64,000 nt of DNA from Sipunculus nudus. Its lineage: Eukaryota; Annelida; Sipuncula; Golfingiida; Sipunculidae. Location of the stretch: positions 20,103,508 to 20,167,507 of the forward strand of contig CM049313.1 in the NCBI GenBank assembly GCA_026874595.1, written 5' to 3'. This document shows, piece after piece, positions 1 through 13,400 of this stretch; positions within the stretch are counted from its first letter, which is position 1, and every line of letters starts with the position of its first letter. A program made the translations under genes and the position numbers. The notes beneath the pieces are model-generated. The model saw only the letters and a program-made list of their open reading frames with translations, did not search any database and was not told the DNA's origin.

Positions 1-441
1 AGTGTGCGTAAAATATCTACTTCAACAAGAGCTCTCAAGAACATGATTCCATTTTAATGCAAGATAATTAAAGGAGCATTATTATAATTGATTTGCTAAA
101 GTGATTGATATAGGTGTTCAGTCTAATGATATTTGCTGCGGGGTCAATCCCACAATACCTGTTGGTAGTGTTGCATGACGTCACTGTATCCACGGAGACA
201 CTATTAAAGGCTCCTGCGATAAGTTCAATTAGTAGAACTGTCTCATCTGATTGCTTATTAACGGAGCAGGCGCCGCCCTATAGATATATTAACAAGCTGT
301 CTGTAAAGAATAACACATGGCCAGCCATGTACATGTTTTTAGTATAAGCAGTTCGTGAATAATTCACTTAAGAAACATTATATTAATGATCCTACGTAAC
401 ATTTTGAAATACAACATAATCCAATATTGATAATTTATTGT

Positions 442-445
<4 letters not shown>

Positions 446-501
<56 letters not shown>
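446..501. repeat. (AT)n microsatellite
   Basis: About 28 uninterrupted AT units. The surrounding 1-3000 is AT-rich DNA in which I see no gene. Confidence 0.95.
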
Positions 502-504
<3 letters not shown>

Positions 505-2999
505 TGTTTAAGTGATACACCAGAAGAGTTCCGTCAATTAAGGAATTTCTTTATGTTTAAACAAATCATATTTCAGGGAAAATGAAAAAAGAAGTGTAAT
601 ATATACACATATAAATATTCCGCCACATAATACAGTAATGGTCCTTGTTCATACCAGTATTCAGTTTATTTCAAACTCAAATTATAGTAAACAACTGTTT
701 CATTGAAAAAGATACGTGATTAGGCTTTTAAATGTGATGTGCTAATTAACAATTAATTAATTTGCTAATTAACTGAGTTGTTTTAATCAACACACTTTTG
801 ATTTGATCACATGTCTGTTAATTTTGTCTCCTCACCAACGTTTTAGATTGTCATTTAGAAATGGTTTGTCCAATAAAGGCAATATCAGATTTTGCTTATA
901 TCTTCGGCGAGAGAAGCAAATTGATGTATATAGTACAAATAACGATTACATTAAAACAGTTGACGGGTCCGCGGTGTTAACTCAAGTGCTATATACGTTA
1001 CTTTAGGAGGCTGTAAACTGCACTGGAGAAAAAAGTGTTGGATGTTGTATGAACATAGGTTCTTCTTTTAGGCTTGCTGTCACATAGAATTTACTTGTTG
1101 CCGGGATTCTCAGTCAGTTTTCCGGCGATAACCGACTCCATGATTACTCGCTCGGCTTCAGTAGCGTGCGACTGGCCAGTAAAACAACTCTCGTCTACGA
1201 CAGTTATGTAACATCAGTGACGTGATCCACCCCAGGCTGGCGCTTAACGGCACAGAGGGGGTATGATGGCTTTTCTTGAATACAATAGATATCATAAAAA
1301 CACCAACAGATGGACCTCACTTACATCAAAAACTAGGGAACTCTTCATTCAGCTGTCGTATTTGTTTCTTTAATTACACCAATTTGTATCTCCTTAAACA
1401 GGCCAAGATCACTTCTTCACGAAAAAGCAATTAAAACTTCTTACGTAGGCAAGTCGTCCTGTCATTAGGAACTTTTTTGGTGCCATTCTAACTAAATATA
1501 ATGGGAGATTTAACAGTCCTTTAAGTGACGATTGTCTTCCCATGGGCATGTTTCATGATAGTACTTGCACCCGTTTTGTAAAGATATGCAGACTTCGCCC
1601 GCAAGATACTCTTTTACGATAAGGAACGCAGGTTTTTACATGTTTTCGGCAAACGTTTTTCTGTTTTGTCTGTTCATTCTGAAAAATCCTGTCGCGACAG
1701 GAGCTCTGCGTGTCTTTATGTTATGTGTTCGCAAATTCTCAGTTAATTAAAGTGTCTGATTTTCCAATTACTGAGAACGACATGGGCCAAACCGATTATA
1801 TAAATTGCCCCTTGATTAGGCAACTTTAGATTACCATATTTTACTGTCTGCCAAAGAACGGAGATTTATAAATTTTGTTAACCGGACCAGGGTAATTATT
1901 TTTATCTGACCATGCATGCACTTTCACAAATTTAGCGGAAATAATAAAATAACAATTGTTTTTTTTTTTAAATTCACACAGGAACACTGTTTAAAGTTAT
2001 CACGTTGTTTGATGGTGTAAAACTAAATCAATCGTTATACAGCCAACATACTCTACATAGCCAATCCAAAAATTAAAGAGGTAGTAAAATCTCGGCATTT
2101 TTGTTATATATTTTCTTATATATTTTTTAACAAAAATAAAAAGTTTACAATGACTTTTCAAAACAAACACTATAAAAAAGCACTGAGTCCATACGATTAA
2201 ACACTTGCACTCTCATGCAGTCAAAACAAAGTTTTGTTCATTTAATTACTTTTAATCGGTGCTTCACTTTTATTTAAACTTTTAGCAACGGTTAATCCCA
2301 TGAAAATTTAAAATAATTATATTCGCAGACACACGCAAGGATCGGGAAAAAAAATCTTTTCACCCATAAAAAAAAGAGATTTCTTTTGCACTTATACACT
2401 ATGAAACGGGGCCATGAAATGAATTCTTTTATTAATGTTTGGAGAAGATATTTTATGTAAAATTGATAAGATATTTAAAGATACATGATTAGATGTTAAA
2501 ATATAAAATATTAAGATATTTATCTTTATTATACCAGGGTTAGAGCCATTCAGATACAGACTTTTTTGCATTATATTTTCAGCGGAAGAGAACCTTTTTT
2601 GTTTTAATCAAAATCAGGTTAATCACCTTAATCAAATTCGGTTCATTGATCTGTTTTGTTTCCTAACTGAAAACCTAGGCGTCCTTTTGTTCTCTAAAAC
2701 ATGTATTTTATATATTACCATGAATTTCGGTATTTAGAGTATTGTAGAATATTGGGTAGGGCAACATTGAGTGGAAAGTGGGTGCAGTCAGACTTAAATT
2801 ACGTAATAACACATATATTACAATATGTTTGAACAAATTCCATATTATGTATAATTGACCGCCAACTATATGCCACATTTATTTATACAAACAGTTGCAA
2901 ACCAGGAGAGGTGTATGAACGTGTAAGTGTGTGCATGCATGTACACTAATTAATATGATAATCTAAACTAAGTTCGTCACCTGTCACGAATGTTTTGGC

Positions 3000-4780
3000 T
3001 CTGTCCCCACGCTGTTTACTCTTGCGACCATGCTTAACTCTGGAGAGCACTGCCGGAAATCGGACTGGATGTCGCACAAGAGGCTGTGGCTTGACGCGGT
3101 GGGCAGGTGGGGCCTCGCACGTCCTCTATTATCTCCTATTAAGAGTTTAAAAATTAAGGTCCCGTTACTACGGGCTCCCCCGATAGTGGTGACAGGCTGT
3201 GGGCGTAGCATTTTACTACTTTACCTAGAGCACGGACATGTAATGAGGGCTCTGAGGTAATCGGCGGCCAACTGACATAAATTTGCTCATATTATAGTTT
3301 AATCAAGCGTACAACATTAGTTCGAAACACTTAAACTGTCGCCGGGAAATTCTTGGATTTCGGGAACTTTGGTTATACTTTTACTGGACCGCATCGTGGC
3401 CATATATATATATACGGTCCCGGTATGAGGCAAGCTCACAGAGACTAAAGGAACCTAACTTTAAAATTCAAAATAAATTAATTATAAATGTAGATATTAA
3501 AAAAAAACCATAAAACATCGCAAAGGATAATTCCTAAAAAAAAGTCTAAATCATATTGCAAGTATAATAAATTAATATTATTAAAGTGCAACTCAACAGG
3601 TTAACTCTGAATCGGAGGAAATGGTGCCGGAATGTATATATAACTTGGAAACTAATTAAGCAGGGATGAATATTTTTGTCGATGCAGCCTATATCGGTAA
3701 TTAACTCGCAATGAAATATCTCAGGGAAGTCTTGATTTGACAAGTGACAATTCCTTTGAAAACCACAGAGTGAACAATAAGTTATGTTGTTCCAGCAAAA
3801 ACGTTCATTTGAAGATTATCTGTCTGATAGGAGACAAGTTTGCTGATTAACAGCGCACAATTCCTCTTGTGAGTTTAACAAGCGGCAGAGAAAATGCCCA
3901 GTGTGTCACAATTGTGCGTATTTACACAAATCAAACCGCCAAGCCCTCTGCATTCAATTACGTTTGCTCAAAGCGTGAATGATATGAGCCGTTGTTTACA
4001 TATTTTTCAGAGCGTATGTATATTATTCGACATAATGCTTACGCTACTTTTGGCCACCATTGACCTACAGGTAATCACATAACTAGCTTGGTGAAGGGTT
4101 GTTAATAATTGCCGTTAGGGCCAAGGAGCCCGTGCTGACAAGGGACCTGCCATTATTGGTGATCACAGAGTAACACAATGATTAGTTCAATAAGGTGATT
4201 ACTGCCTATTTGTAGCCTGCAGAAGGTGGTTCACTTTTGCTATGGCCCCCGGCTCCATATTTCTTTTGAAGTACTTGCTTAGAGTTAAGAGTAATAGAAA
4301 ACAAATGAAGCGCAAAATTACTGAACAATGACCAATAATGGGATCAACTGGAAGGCCTCTTCAAAGGGCTGACATAATTCGCGGTAACTAGGCGCTGCGT
4401 GCAGAGTGAGTTAATTTGAGTGATCAGAGAACTAACAAGAAATAGCTTCTTCGCTTGATTAGGTAACCAGTAACTTGCCTGAAATACAGAACAAATTGAG
4501 GCGAAATGATTCCTGGTGAGAGGGGCTTGGTTCGCGGTAGGGTTGGTTGGATTAAAGACTATAGCGTCTTTCTTCGTTCTTGCTCGTCAGAAATACATGT
4601 CCGGTTTAGGTAGACCGCTAGGAGCTCCTAATTTACCACTTGGTCTTACATCTTAATCAAGCGTTAGTGTTAGTAAATGGTTGGTCTGAAGAACAGTTAA
4701 GATCATACTGGTGCTTTATCAGAAGCCATAAAACGTCAAAGACTTCGTATGTTTTCCTCGTGGTCTTTCAGTCATTTTTT
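3000..4780. other. Candidate regulatory or conserved non-coding block
   Basis: Base composition is balanced compared with the AT-rich flanks, there are no tandem repeats, and there is no convincing ORF. Two overlapping opposite-strand ORFs of about 75 codons at 2984-3260 resemble no family I know. Such blocks are expected in introns of developmental transcription factor genes. This is inferred from composition only; conservation was not tested. Confidence 0.3.
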
Positions 4781-4818
4781 AAATTAGAAAGGCCCGAACA
4801 CGACCGAGAGGTTTAAGG

Positions 4819-5329
4819 TATGGTAGACATGGGTTACAAAAGTCAAGAACCCGTACCAGCTCAAAGAACCCTCAAAGAACCATTTGTGCTAAGAGTGTAT
4901 GGTAGACATGGGTCACAAAAGTCAAGAACCCGTACCAGCTCAAAGAACCCTCAAAGAACCATTTGTGCTAAGAGTGTATGGTAGACATGGGTCACAAAAG
5001 TCAAGAACCCGTACCAGCTCAAAGAACCCCCAAAGAACCATTTGTGCTAAGAGTGTATGGTAGACATGGGTCACAAAAGTCAAGAAACCGTACCAGCTCA
5101 AAGAACCCTCAAAGAACCATTTGTGCTAAGAGTGTATGGTAGACATGGGTCACAAAAGTCAAGAACCCGTACCAGCTCAAAGAACCCTCAAAGAACCATT
5201 TGTGCTAAGAGTGTATGGTAGACATGGGTCACAAAAGTCAAGAACCCGTACCAGCTCAAAGAACCCTCAAAGAACCATTTGTGCTAAGAGTGTATGGTAG
5301 ACATGGGTCACAAAAGTCAAGAGTGTATC
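4819..5329. repeat. 79-bp minisatellite, about 6.5 copies
   Basis: Units start at 4819, 4898, 4977, 5056, 5135, 5214 and 5293 (partial). Each begins TATGGTAGACATGGGTCACA and contains a short internal echo, CAAAGAACC. Only a few substitutions separate the copies (for example a T/C difference in unit 1 and an A/C difference in unit 4), so the array is recently homogenised. There is no spacer between units and no ORF through them. Confidence 0.97.
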
Positions 5330-5991
5330 CTTTAAATTAAAAGAATTATAATAAAACCCCGAAAACCGGTTGCCAATAATCTTGATACTACTCTAAAATC
5401 TGTCATATACCCATGCACAAATGGCGGGATTAATCTGCATCAGTTACCAAGAGTCTTTATTAATGATTTTCAATTAGTTTTAACTTAGTTTTACCAAACC
5501 TGGTGAAAGCCCAGTAAACATTCACTGACATATACGGTGCCTGAACAATAAATTATAATAAGATATACCAATATTAGCTATGTCAAATAAACCCATCTGA
5601 CTTTGCCTCAAAGTCTTGATCAGAGAAAGCAAACGTGGACAAGTTTCAAATTACAGTTCAGTAAAAAAAGAGAAGGCAGTAATAGGAATATTGGTCAACA
5701 ATAACAAATAGTTAAATGTTGTTTATACCATACATGTCATGAACAGAAACATTTGAATGCTGAATTATTCTAGAATAATATAACGTTGCATCTTACTGAG
5801 TGTATCAAATGTGTTGAACCAAAGACGTTTTCGACCAGAAGTTTCAACTGTTTTAATGGCTAATCTACAAAAACAAATATTAGTATTTACGCCAGCATTT
5901 TAAGCTGGAAAATTATTTTTCAGAGACACGATAATTTCGTTTTATTAGAAAAGTATTTCAATAGTTTATGACGAATGAAAGATTAAAGAAA
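5330..5991. other. Unassigned AT-rich spacer between the two minisatellites
   Basis: I see no gene, element end or repeat here. Confidence 0.6.
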
Positions 5992-6391
5992 AAAAGAGTA
6001 CTAAGCTGAAAGGTAACAAGTTTCAGAAGGAAAAAGAACTATCAGCCATCAGATACAATTCCAGTGTATACAAAAGAGTACTAAGCTGAAAGGTAACAAG
6101 TTTCAGAAGGAAAAAGAACTATCAGCCATCAGATACAATTCCAGTGTATACAAAAGAGTACTAAGCTGAAAGGTAACAAGTTTCAGAAGGAAAAAGAACT
6201 ATCAGCCATCAGATACAATTCCAGTGTATACAAAAGAGTACTAAGCTGAAAGGTAACAAGTTTCAGAAGGAAAAAGAACTATCAGCCATCAGATACAATT
6301 CCAGTGTATACAAAAGAGTACTAAGCTGAAAGGTAACAAGTTTCAGAAGGAAAAAGAACTATCAGCCATCAGATACAATTCCAGTGTATAC
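5992..6391. repeat. 80-bp minisatellite, 5 copies
   Basis: Five head-to-tail units start at 5992, 6072, 6152, 6232 and 6312. Each contains AGTACTAAGCTGAAAGG and ends in CCAGTGTATAC. The copies look identical by eye. The sequence is unrelated to the neighbouring 79-bp array. Confidence 0.97.
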
Positions 6392-7041
6392 AAAGAAAAC
6401 CCCTATAAATCGTACGTGTATGCTAAAGGTCTTTGTAAAAATAACACATTGCATATAGCATTCAAGTTATTTGAGGATTTGGGAACCATACACAACCTAG
6501 ATTTTAATGAACAGAATTTTTTTTTCAAACTCTGAAAAAAAAAATTATTGACACTAAAACTTAAGAAGTTTCCCAGGGGAGAAAGTGTCCAAATAGCACC
6601 ATATCTGTGAAAATATTTTTTAGAACCGCAAAAATTAGTAGTTGTTCACGCAAATGCAGTTTAAAAAACAAATGCAGTTTAAAAAGCCATGGCCTTAGAA
6701 CTTCTTATGAGTGTGTGCATGTATACATTGTTTCGTATTGCATTGTTTCATATATATTCCATATATGTTTAAAGTCATTGTGAAATCAGCTGTTTTAGAA
6801 ACCCTAAATTTCCCATAAACCATAAAACACAATCATTTTTAGTTTTTAGTATGTTAATATCAGGTGGTTGAAGATCAGCGGTTTAGGTTATATTTAGGAA
6901 ATGAATACTTCAACAATGTCTGCACACATCTCAGAAACGGTCCGAGACCGCAAATGATTTAAGGTCTATAGCTGTGCCGACTCTTCTTACACGTTACAAT
7001 AACGGTGACTGTGCCTTTGCTCTCGTCACTCTGGTTTAGTT

Positions 7042-8487
7042 ACAGCCAGAGCTTCAGCTTTCTGGAGATCTCGGACCTTTTACATCTCGGCCCACACGAA
7101 GTCGGACCACTTAGTACAATCTCGGACCACCCCGTCGACGATCTCGGACCACATTCCGTACCATTTCGGACCACTATATCGGACCCATTCAGACCAAGAT
7201 CAGACTCATGATGTCGTTGTCAAATGTGTATGTTCCGTCTTCAAACGATGTTAAAGCTAATTATTAAAACATTATTACTCCTCGCATAACTGTTGCCTCT
7301 CTCTCTTTATCATTCTCTCCATCATTAATCATTCGCTTTATATCGTCTTAATACTAATTTATAAATAATTCTAAAGTATACGAGTGTGTGATAAAGAATG
7401 AAAGAGGACAAAATGAATGTAAGATTAAATGAATGAAAGAATGAATGAAAGATTGAATGAAAGAAAGAATGAATGATAGACAGATTGAATGAAAGAAAAA
7501 TTGAATGATAGACACAATGAATGAAAGTTTGAATGAGACTAAATGAATAAATGAATGAAAGAAAGAATGAATGAAAATAGATTTAATGAACGAAGGACTG
7601 AATGAATTGATGAAAGAAATATTGAATGACAGACAGACAAAATAAATAAAATATTGAATGAAGGAAGGAAAGAATGAATGAATGAAAGTAAGAAAGGTTG
7701 AATGATAGACAGTTTGAATGAAAGAAAAATTGATTGATAGATAGACAAAATGAATGAAAGACTGAATGAGAGAAAGATTGAATCTCGTTTTTATATTGTA
7801 TATATACGAAATTATAATAAACCTTTCAGCTCTTTGAGTTTAAATATGGTGTCAATTCCCACTTTTGAATTTATGTTTCTATATCTAAACTACAACTGTT
7901 TTCACTCTTTCATAATATCTAGTACAGTAGTTGAATTGTAAATATGTAACAGCGATACACCAGTTCTGATTCTTTAATTCACACGTGCTTATTTGTTAAG
8001 TTTTGATTTACGTGGTTTATCACAAATTTCATATTTCGGGTTTCATACCTCTTTTAATATTGTTTATATTAAATTCTAATAATCTTTGTCATTTCCCTTT
8101 GAGTTAGAATATGGTGTCATGCGTTTCACACAAACTATTGTAAATTAAGTGTAAATAAAGTGTGTGTGCATGTATGTGTCAAATGTTTTTTGAGTGGATA
8201 TACATACTGAGCTATGTCGTAGGCCTAACTTGTCCAAACGGAATTTTTAATATCTGAATCGCGCAGACGAAAAAATATTGTGTATTATATACGTAACATC
8301 GGTTATTTCATAATGAGATCGTATAGTTGCCCGATCGCAAAGTGGTCCGAGATCGTAGTGGCCAGATAGAAAGTGGTCCGAGATCGTCGGCCCAGTGGTC
8401 CGAGATCGTATTGGTCCGATCTGAAGTGGTCCGACTTCGTATGGGCCGAGATGTAAAAGGTCCGAGATCTCCAGGTACCGAGCTTCA
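7042..8487. mobile_element. Foldback-type element with long repetitive inverted ends
   Basis: The left arm (about 7042-7192) and right arm (about 8333-8487) are reverse complements over about 150 bp. The left reads CTGGAGATCTCGGACCTTTT, then CATCTCGGCCCA and GAAGTCGGACCACTT. The right has the same blocks in inverted order. Within each arm the motif GGTCCGAGATCG (or its complement) recurs every 15-40 bp, as in Foldback-type transposons. The 1.1-kb centre holds a GAAT/GAAA-rich simple-sequence stretch and no transposase ORF, so the element would be non-autonomous. Target duplications could not be identified with confidence. Confidence 0.75.
7396..7775. repeat. Degenerate GAAT/GAAA tetranucleotide repeat
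   Basis: The tract is made of GAATGAAA, GATTGAAT and GATAGACA blocks in imperfect 4-bp register. It sits inside the foldback element. ORFs crossing it are by-products of the repeat. Confidence 0.9.
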
Positions 8488-8489
8488 CC

Positions 8490-10330
8490 CTTGTATCAGT
8501 TTTGTCAGTCCGTTTTCAATCATCATTCATCGTTATTAGACCAAAACAGAGGATGTCACCCGGAAATACAATCTAAAACTTTATTAGAAATCTGCATTGT
8601 AAGGAATGCAAGCCTCCGCTATGTGTTTGCATTCACTTATTCGGCCCATATTCCTTTATTCCCAGGTTCATTAGGGCATAAATGACTGTACATTTGTGAA
8701 TATTCAAATCGATTCTTCCTTAGCCCGTTCCTGGAATCAAGATTTTTTTCTGAGATTCCGTTCATGACTGCGTGGTTAATGTTGTGAACAGACATACACA
8801 CTGACACACACACTCGCACACGCGAACTTGGATGAACGCATAACATCCTGGCTGAGGCAATTAGGGGAACAGCGTTGCAAAAAGGTGTATACTCAAGTAA
8901 ACTTATTGTTGAAAAATGAAACTGAAATAACCCTGCACGTTTGGACATACCTTCTTCAATGAAACCGAAACCAATCTGCAAATAATTGGATGAAAAAGAA
9001 TATGTCTTGGAGTTATGCCGACAGGTTATGTCATTTGCATCATATTTACAAGTCCTATAATCAATAACAGTTAGATGAAGAAAGCACTGTCATATAAAGA
9101 AGTTAGATTAAGGTATTGTATTCAGTGGAGGTCCTTGCCGCTGTTTTAGTCCTAGGTATTACAAACTTGTCGCAAAAGAAAAAGCTTGGACCCTGTGCCC
9201 TCAAGACTCGAAATGTGGAATGTACTAATGATGCAGTGACATTCCTCCAAAGCCAATTAATTACCTTCTCATCCGATATTGTCAAGTTTGTCAGCTTCTG
9301 TCCCTAGATGCAACATAGTGTAACAGATATATTGTAGGACCCTTTCAATAATGAAATATTACTCTTACATTAAAAAAGTTTTGATTCGAAATCTCACTTT
9401 TTTATGTCATACCATTTGGAATAATATAGATTACCCGCAACACATTTGACATCATATATAACTAGTATATTTTTCTTATTTTACCTGTCACCATCACCTA
9501 TGTATATCTGGTTTACCCTAGTTTCCAGAATAAATACGTCGTACTTTGTGTATCTCTTTCAGAATCTCATTACTGAATCTTCATTATATATATGTACTAA
9601 AACTATTAGTAGATTTATCTTGTCAATTATATAACATATATTTAAATCCATCTGTTATGTACATAGCTGTGCTTATGTTACTAAAATAAAGAAAAGTACA
9701 GATCACTAGATTGCCTTTACGGCTATATGAACTAACCATCTAAAATTACAGTCCTTGAAATACTAAAAGGGTCATTGGCTTTTCCAATCTACCTCTTAAA
9801 ATGAGTTATTCTAATTGAAACTAAGAAGTCTTTGTAAAAATCTTAAATGCTTAAATCTTTGTATCTTGATGTTGCACGTAACATTTCATTCTGATTTCTT
9901 AAATTGCCGATGAAATCATAGGGGATCTTAGACCTGCTTTGTCAAAAAATTACCATGCCATGAACACCAAGACAATTGCAAGAAAAGATTTCAAACATCA
10001 ACCTCGAAGGTTTAATTATGCATTCTGTGCTGCACTTTTATATAAAAAATGGATATGTGTTGGCCCTAAAGGCCTTCGTAAAAAATGAATATTTATCTTA
10101 CAATTATTAATAACGTATATTGTTACGCGAGCCATGATGGCCTTTTTGATTATTGCCCGTTAGTAAAAAAATGAATCTAGACTATAAAAAAATATGTAAA
10201 CACCCTTCCTCTTTACGCGTGTATTTCCTGTTTACCTAAACATATATTGCGTGTATAAATCCATTTATAGCTGGGGACGCTTGATGTTTTGCCCATAATC
10301 GTGTTCTCTGTTTATGTTGTTAAATGTCCC
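8490..10330. other. Unassigned AT-rich intronic stretch
   Basis: I see no exon, RNA gene or element end. Short ORFs here have no recognisable motif. Confidence 0.5.
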
Positions 10331-10339
10331 TGTTGGATA

Positions 10340-11300
10340 AAAGAACTTAATTACATTAGAAGCCTTGGACTGTTGGTCTGGTAATCCTGGTTTACCCCGG
10401 GCATCATTTCACGCGGATAAACGCCAGCAGCATCTCGCTCATACTTTTACTGTGTTACTTAGCGGAGATTGAATATGATTTAATAACATCACGTTAATCG
10501 CCTTAGGCAAGTCCATAAAACCTAGCGTAGAGAATTTCTGCACAAAGCTCATTGTAATTGAACGAACCTCATGACGAAGTTTAAGCAAGAGATTATACGT
10601 AGTAAATCCAGGGCTAGCACGCCTTGGTCTAGTGACGGAGAGGAGGTGCGACAGAGCTCTTTAAGTGCCCCGAGTACTCAGCCTGGAGAAGCTGTTCGCA
10701 GCCATGCTTTTCGCCATTTTCCACTCTTTAACTTCATTATTCGAGCCGGCCAAATTGAATCCGCTCCATTAGGGAGACCAGTTAAGCAAATAATCACGTC
10801 TAACTCAAATTAATAGGACAATTTCATTTGGAGGGACATTGGATTATATGCACGGCTCACAAGAGCAGATGTCAGGGGCTTTTCGTGTGTGTTTCACACT
10901 AACGACATTTGGCTAATGCCCTTTGGACCGGGTCCCCCGGTGGCCCTCGCTCGACATAACACCCATGTATATAGCATAACCGTAGCATTAGAGATCTTCT
11001 GAAGAAAAGCTCTCCAATTGGTGCTGACAATACTAAATTGATTCAGCCGGCCTTTCAGCAATCACGAATATTGTGTTAGAGTCGGACCACGGAATGCTTT
11101 TAACTCGTCTGATGATTACATGTCCCAAGAGAAGAACCGCAATTGTTTCACCCGAGGAACGGAGCATGGGCATGGTGTCACGGGACAGGCCACTAACGAT
11201 ATATAGCGCGTATTGTGTAGAATGACAAAAGCCTAGGGTTTTACCTCTTTGTTAAGACGTTTGCGCTTTTCATAAGACTTTTAGTTGCAAGACTTGTTTA
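10340..11300. other. Candidate regulatory or conserved non-coding block
   Basis: The block has balanced composition, lacks repeats, and contains several TAAT-type homeodomain core sites plus a TAATCC site near 10381. An 80-codon ORF at 10571-10813 (start MTKFKQEIIR) shows no family resemblance. Function is inferred from composition and from the position in the presumed Rx intron. Confidence 0.35.
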
Positions 11301-12099
11301 TCAAGGTGTATAATAAGTTTTAATTCATGAAGACGGTCGGTCTACTATAAACTCTTTCTTCGCCAGCTCATGTAAACATTTATCTGGAATATTTTAAGTT
11401 ATCCTTCTTTCTTCTTATGCATCTCTGATACAACTTAGGCGGCGCAGCTTTCTGTATTGTTCAGTTTCCTCCAGTTTATGTGTATTTTTAAGGTTTTTGT
11501 AAAATTCTAATTTTTGTTGAATTCATCAAATAACGCCCGTAAAATATATAGATCACCAATTTATCGTTTGAAATATTTTTTTAGAAAAACGTCTAGCTAC
11601 CCTCTGTATGAGAATCCAGAATGTATGTGACTTATGGATTATCACCGCTTTAACTTAATGACTAACTGATAAGCGATTTGATTTATTTGGCCGACTGATC
11701 ATGCAGTCAATTGACTGGTGTAACGGACTGATCATCCATTTGAATTGTGTAATTGACGTATCAACCGACTGACCAGCAATTTGGATTTGAACTATTGGAA
11801 ATATTTGGTTGATCTTTACTCAGCCAATGAACATTTACATATTGTATTTCTAGGTTCGAATAGACGCCCAATATGTTTTGGTGTTGTTGTAACTTTATCT
11901 CATACCTTTAAGTGTCTTAATTTTTCATTCATTTTATAATAATAATAATAATAAATAAATAACAAAATAAACAGATGAATAAATAAAATATAAAAATAAT
12001 CTAATTGGAGATCCAGGTAAAATTAGAAATGTATATCTGTCCGACAAAATAGCTGTTTTCAGGTGATCTATTGTCACCATTGTTTAGTCTTGTCTTGCG

Positions 12100-13400
12100 A
12101 GACAAAGACCTCTGATTGTGTTGAAAGCTGTGTAAGTTAAGATTAGCCTTTGGTCAGCTTTCATTAGCGTCTAAACCTTAACAAGCTTCCCGGGATGGGG
12201 ACATTTGGCTTAACAGCAGGCTTTCAGTGCTGTAAGTTCCGGAACAACAGCAGTGTCACCGGCAGCTGCCTCAAATCACGTGATCGGAAGCCACAACGAT
12301 GGGCCGCTGCCGCATGGTCACTGCTGACTGGCGGAGGGGATTCTGATGTAAAGTAAAAACATAGGAAAAAAGATGGACAACCAAATGCTTGGGCTGCTGA
12401 ACGTCGGGCTACACCTGCGGGTATACCTGTACCTCCAACCGCCGGATCCCGTCTATTAACTCTTGTGAATTGAAAACGCAATATGTAGGCGCTTAGCCAA
12501 ACCACGAATTGATGAAAATTATGGCTTATTACCAGCCCCTGCCCGATCTGCCTAAACAGTGACAGCTCCATTTGGCCCAGAAACATTTGTAACTGTCAGA
12601 ATCTGTGCCTGCTAACACGCGCCGCAGCCGGTCTTTTCATAATTAGGACCCCGCTCTCTTATTACGTTTTATGGCAATTAAAAAAATCCTCGAAATTAGC
12701 GCTTCTGTCTATAAATTGGTTTACAGCAGATACAATTGTAGTTCCAGGTTGGCGTACTAATTTATATCCGGAATAATACAATTAACAACAGATGTATTTT
12801 TATTTATTTTCCTATCAGTGCGTGCTCATTACCGGCATGCTCTTTCCCCACCAGTATACCATAAACCGTTACCCCAACTCTACCCGCATGCGAGAATGGG
12901 TCTCTAATCTACTGTAGGATACCAAGTAAAAGGTTTCTATTTACAAATCAAAGGATTTGCACATAATAGTTTCATCCTATTTTCAAAAGGCTGAGTTACA
13001 AGTGTGAACGGCTTCACTTCGCCATCCTTGAACATTTGTTGAATAGAACAAGAATGGGCAAAAGTGTCTGAATAAGGCAACTTAATTAAGCTTAAAAGCT
13101 ATGAAAATAGCCTAATAAGGGACGAAGGTGCTTGGGAGCTGTTAGATCGAGACACCATAATTGTAGACGTGTTAACGGGCCATCTTTGAGGTGTACCACC
13201 TTGGCATTTTCGACCCATGGTGATTGTCACCTCTACAAGGCGGTGTCCGGGGTCGATGCCTATCTCTTTCATTACTGTCTGACTCGGCAGAACCTACGCG
13301 CATGAAGCGCGCTTCAGGGCGACCCCGGGCGTGTGAGTAACAATCGGGTCAGCGCTCCGAGGGCGTTTCTTTATCTGATGTCACGCAGGTTTGCAATCTT
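12100..13400. other. Candidate regulatory or conserved non-coding block
   Basis: Relatively GC-balanced, repeat-free sequence about 3-4 kb before the Rx terminal exon. A minus-strand ORF of 120 codons at 12224-12586 has no recognisable domain and is rich in residues typical of chance ORFs in this composition. No homeodomain exon is present. Confidence 0.35.

Noticed and set aside
4819-6391. CRISPR-like direct repeats
   Set aside because: Units are contiguous 79- and 80-bp tandem repeats without unique spacers, in an animal-type genome.
12224-12586. 120-codon minus-strand ORF as a possible exon
   Set aside because: No domain, no splice context, and no resemblance to Rx on either strand.
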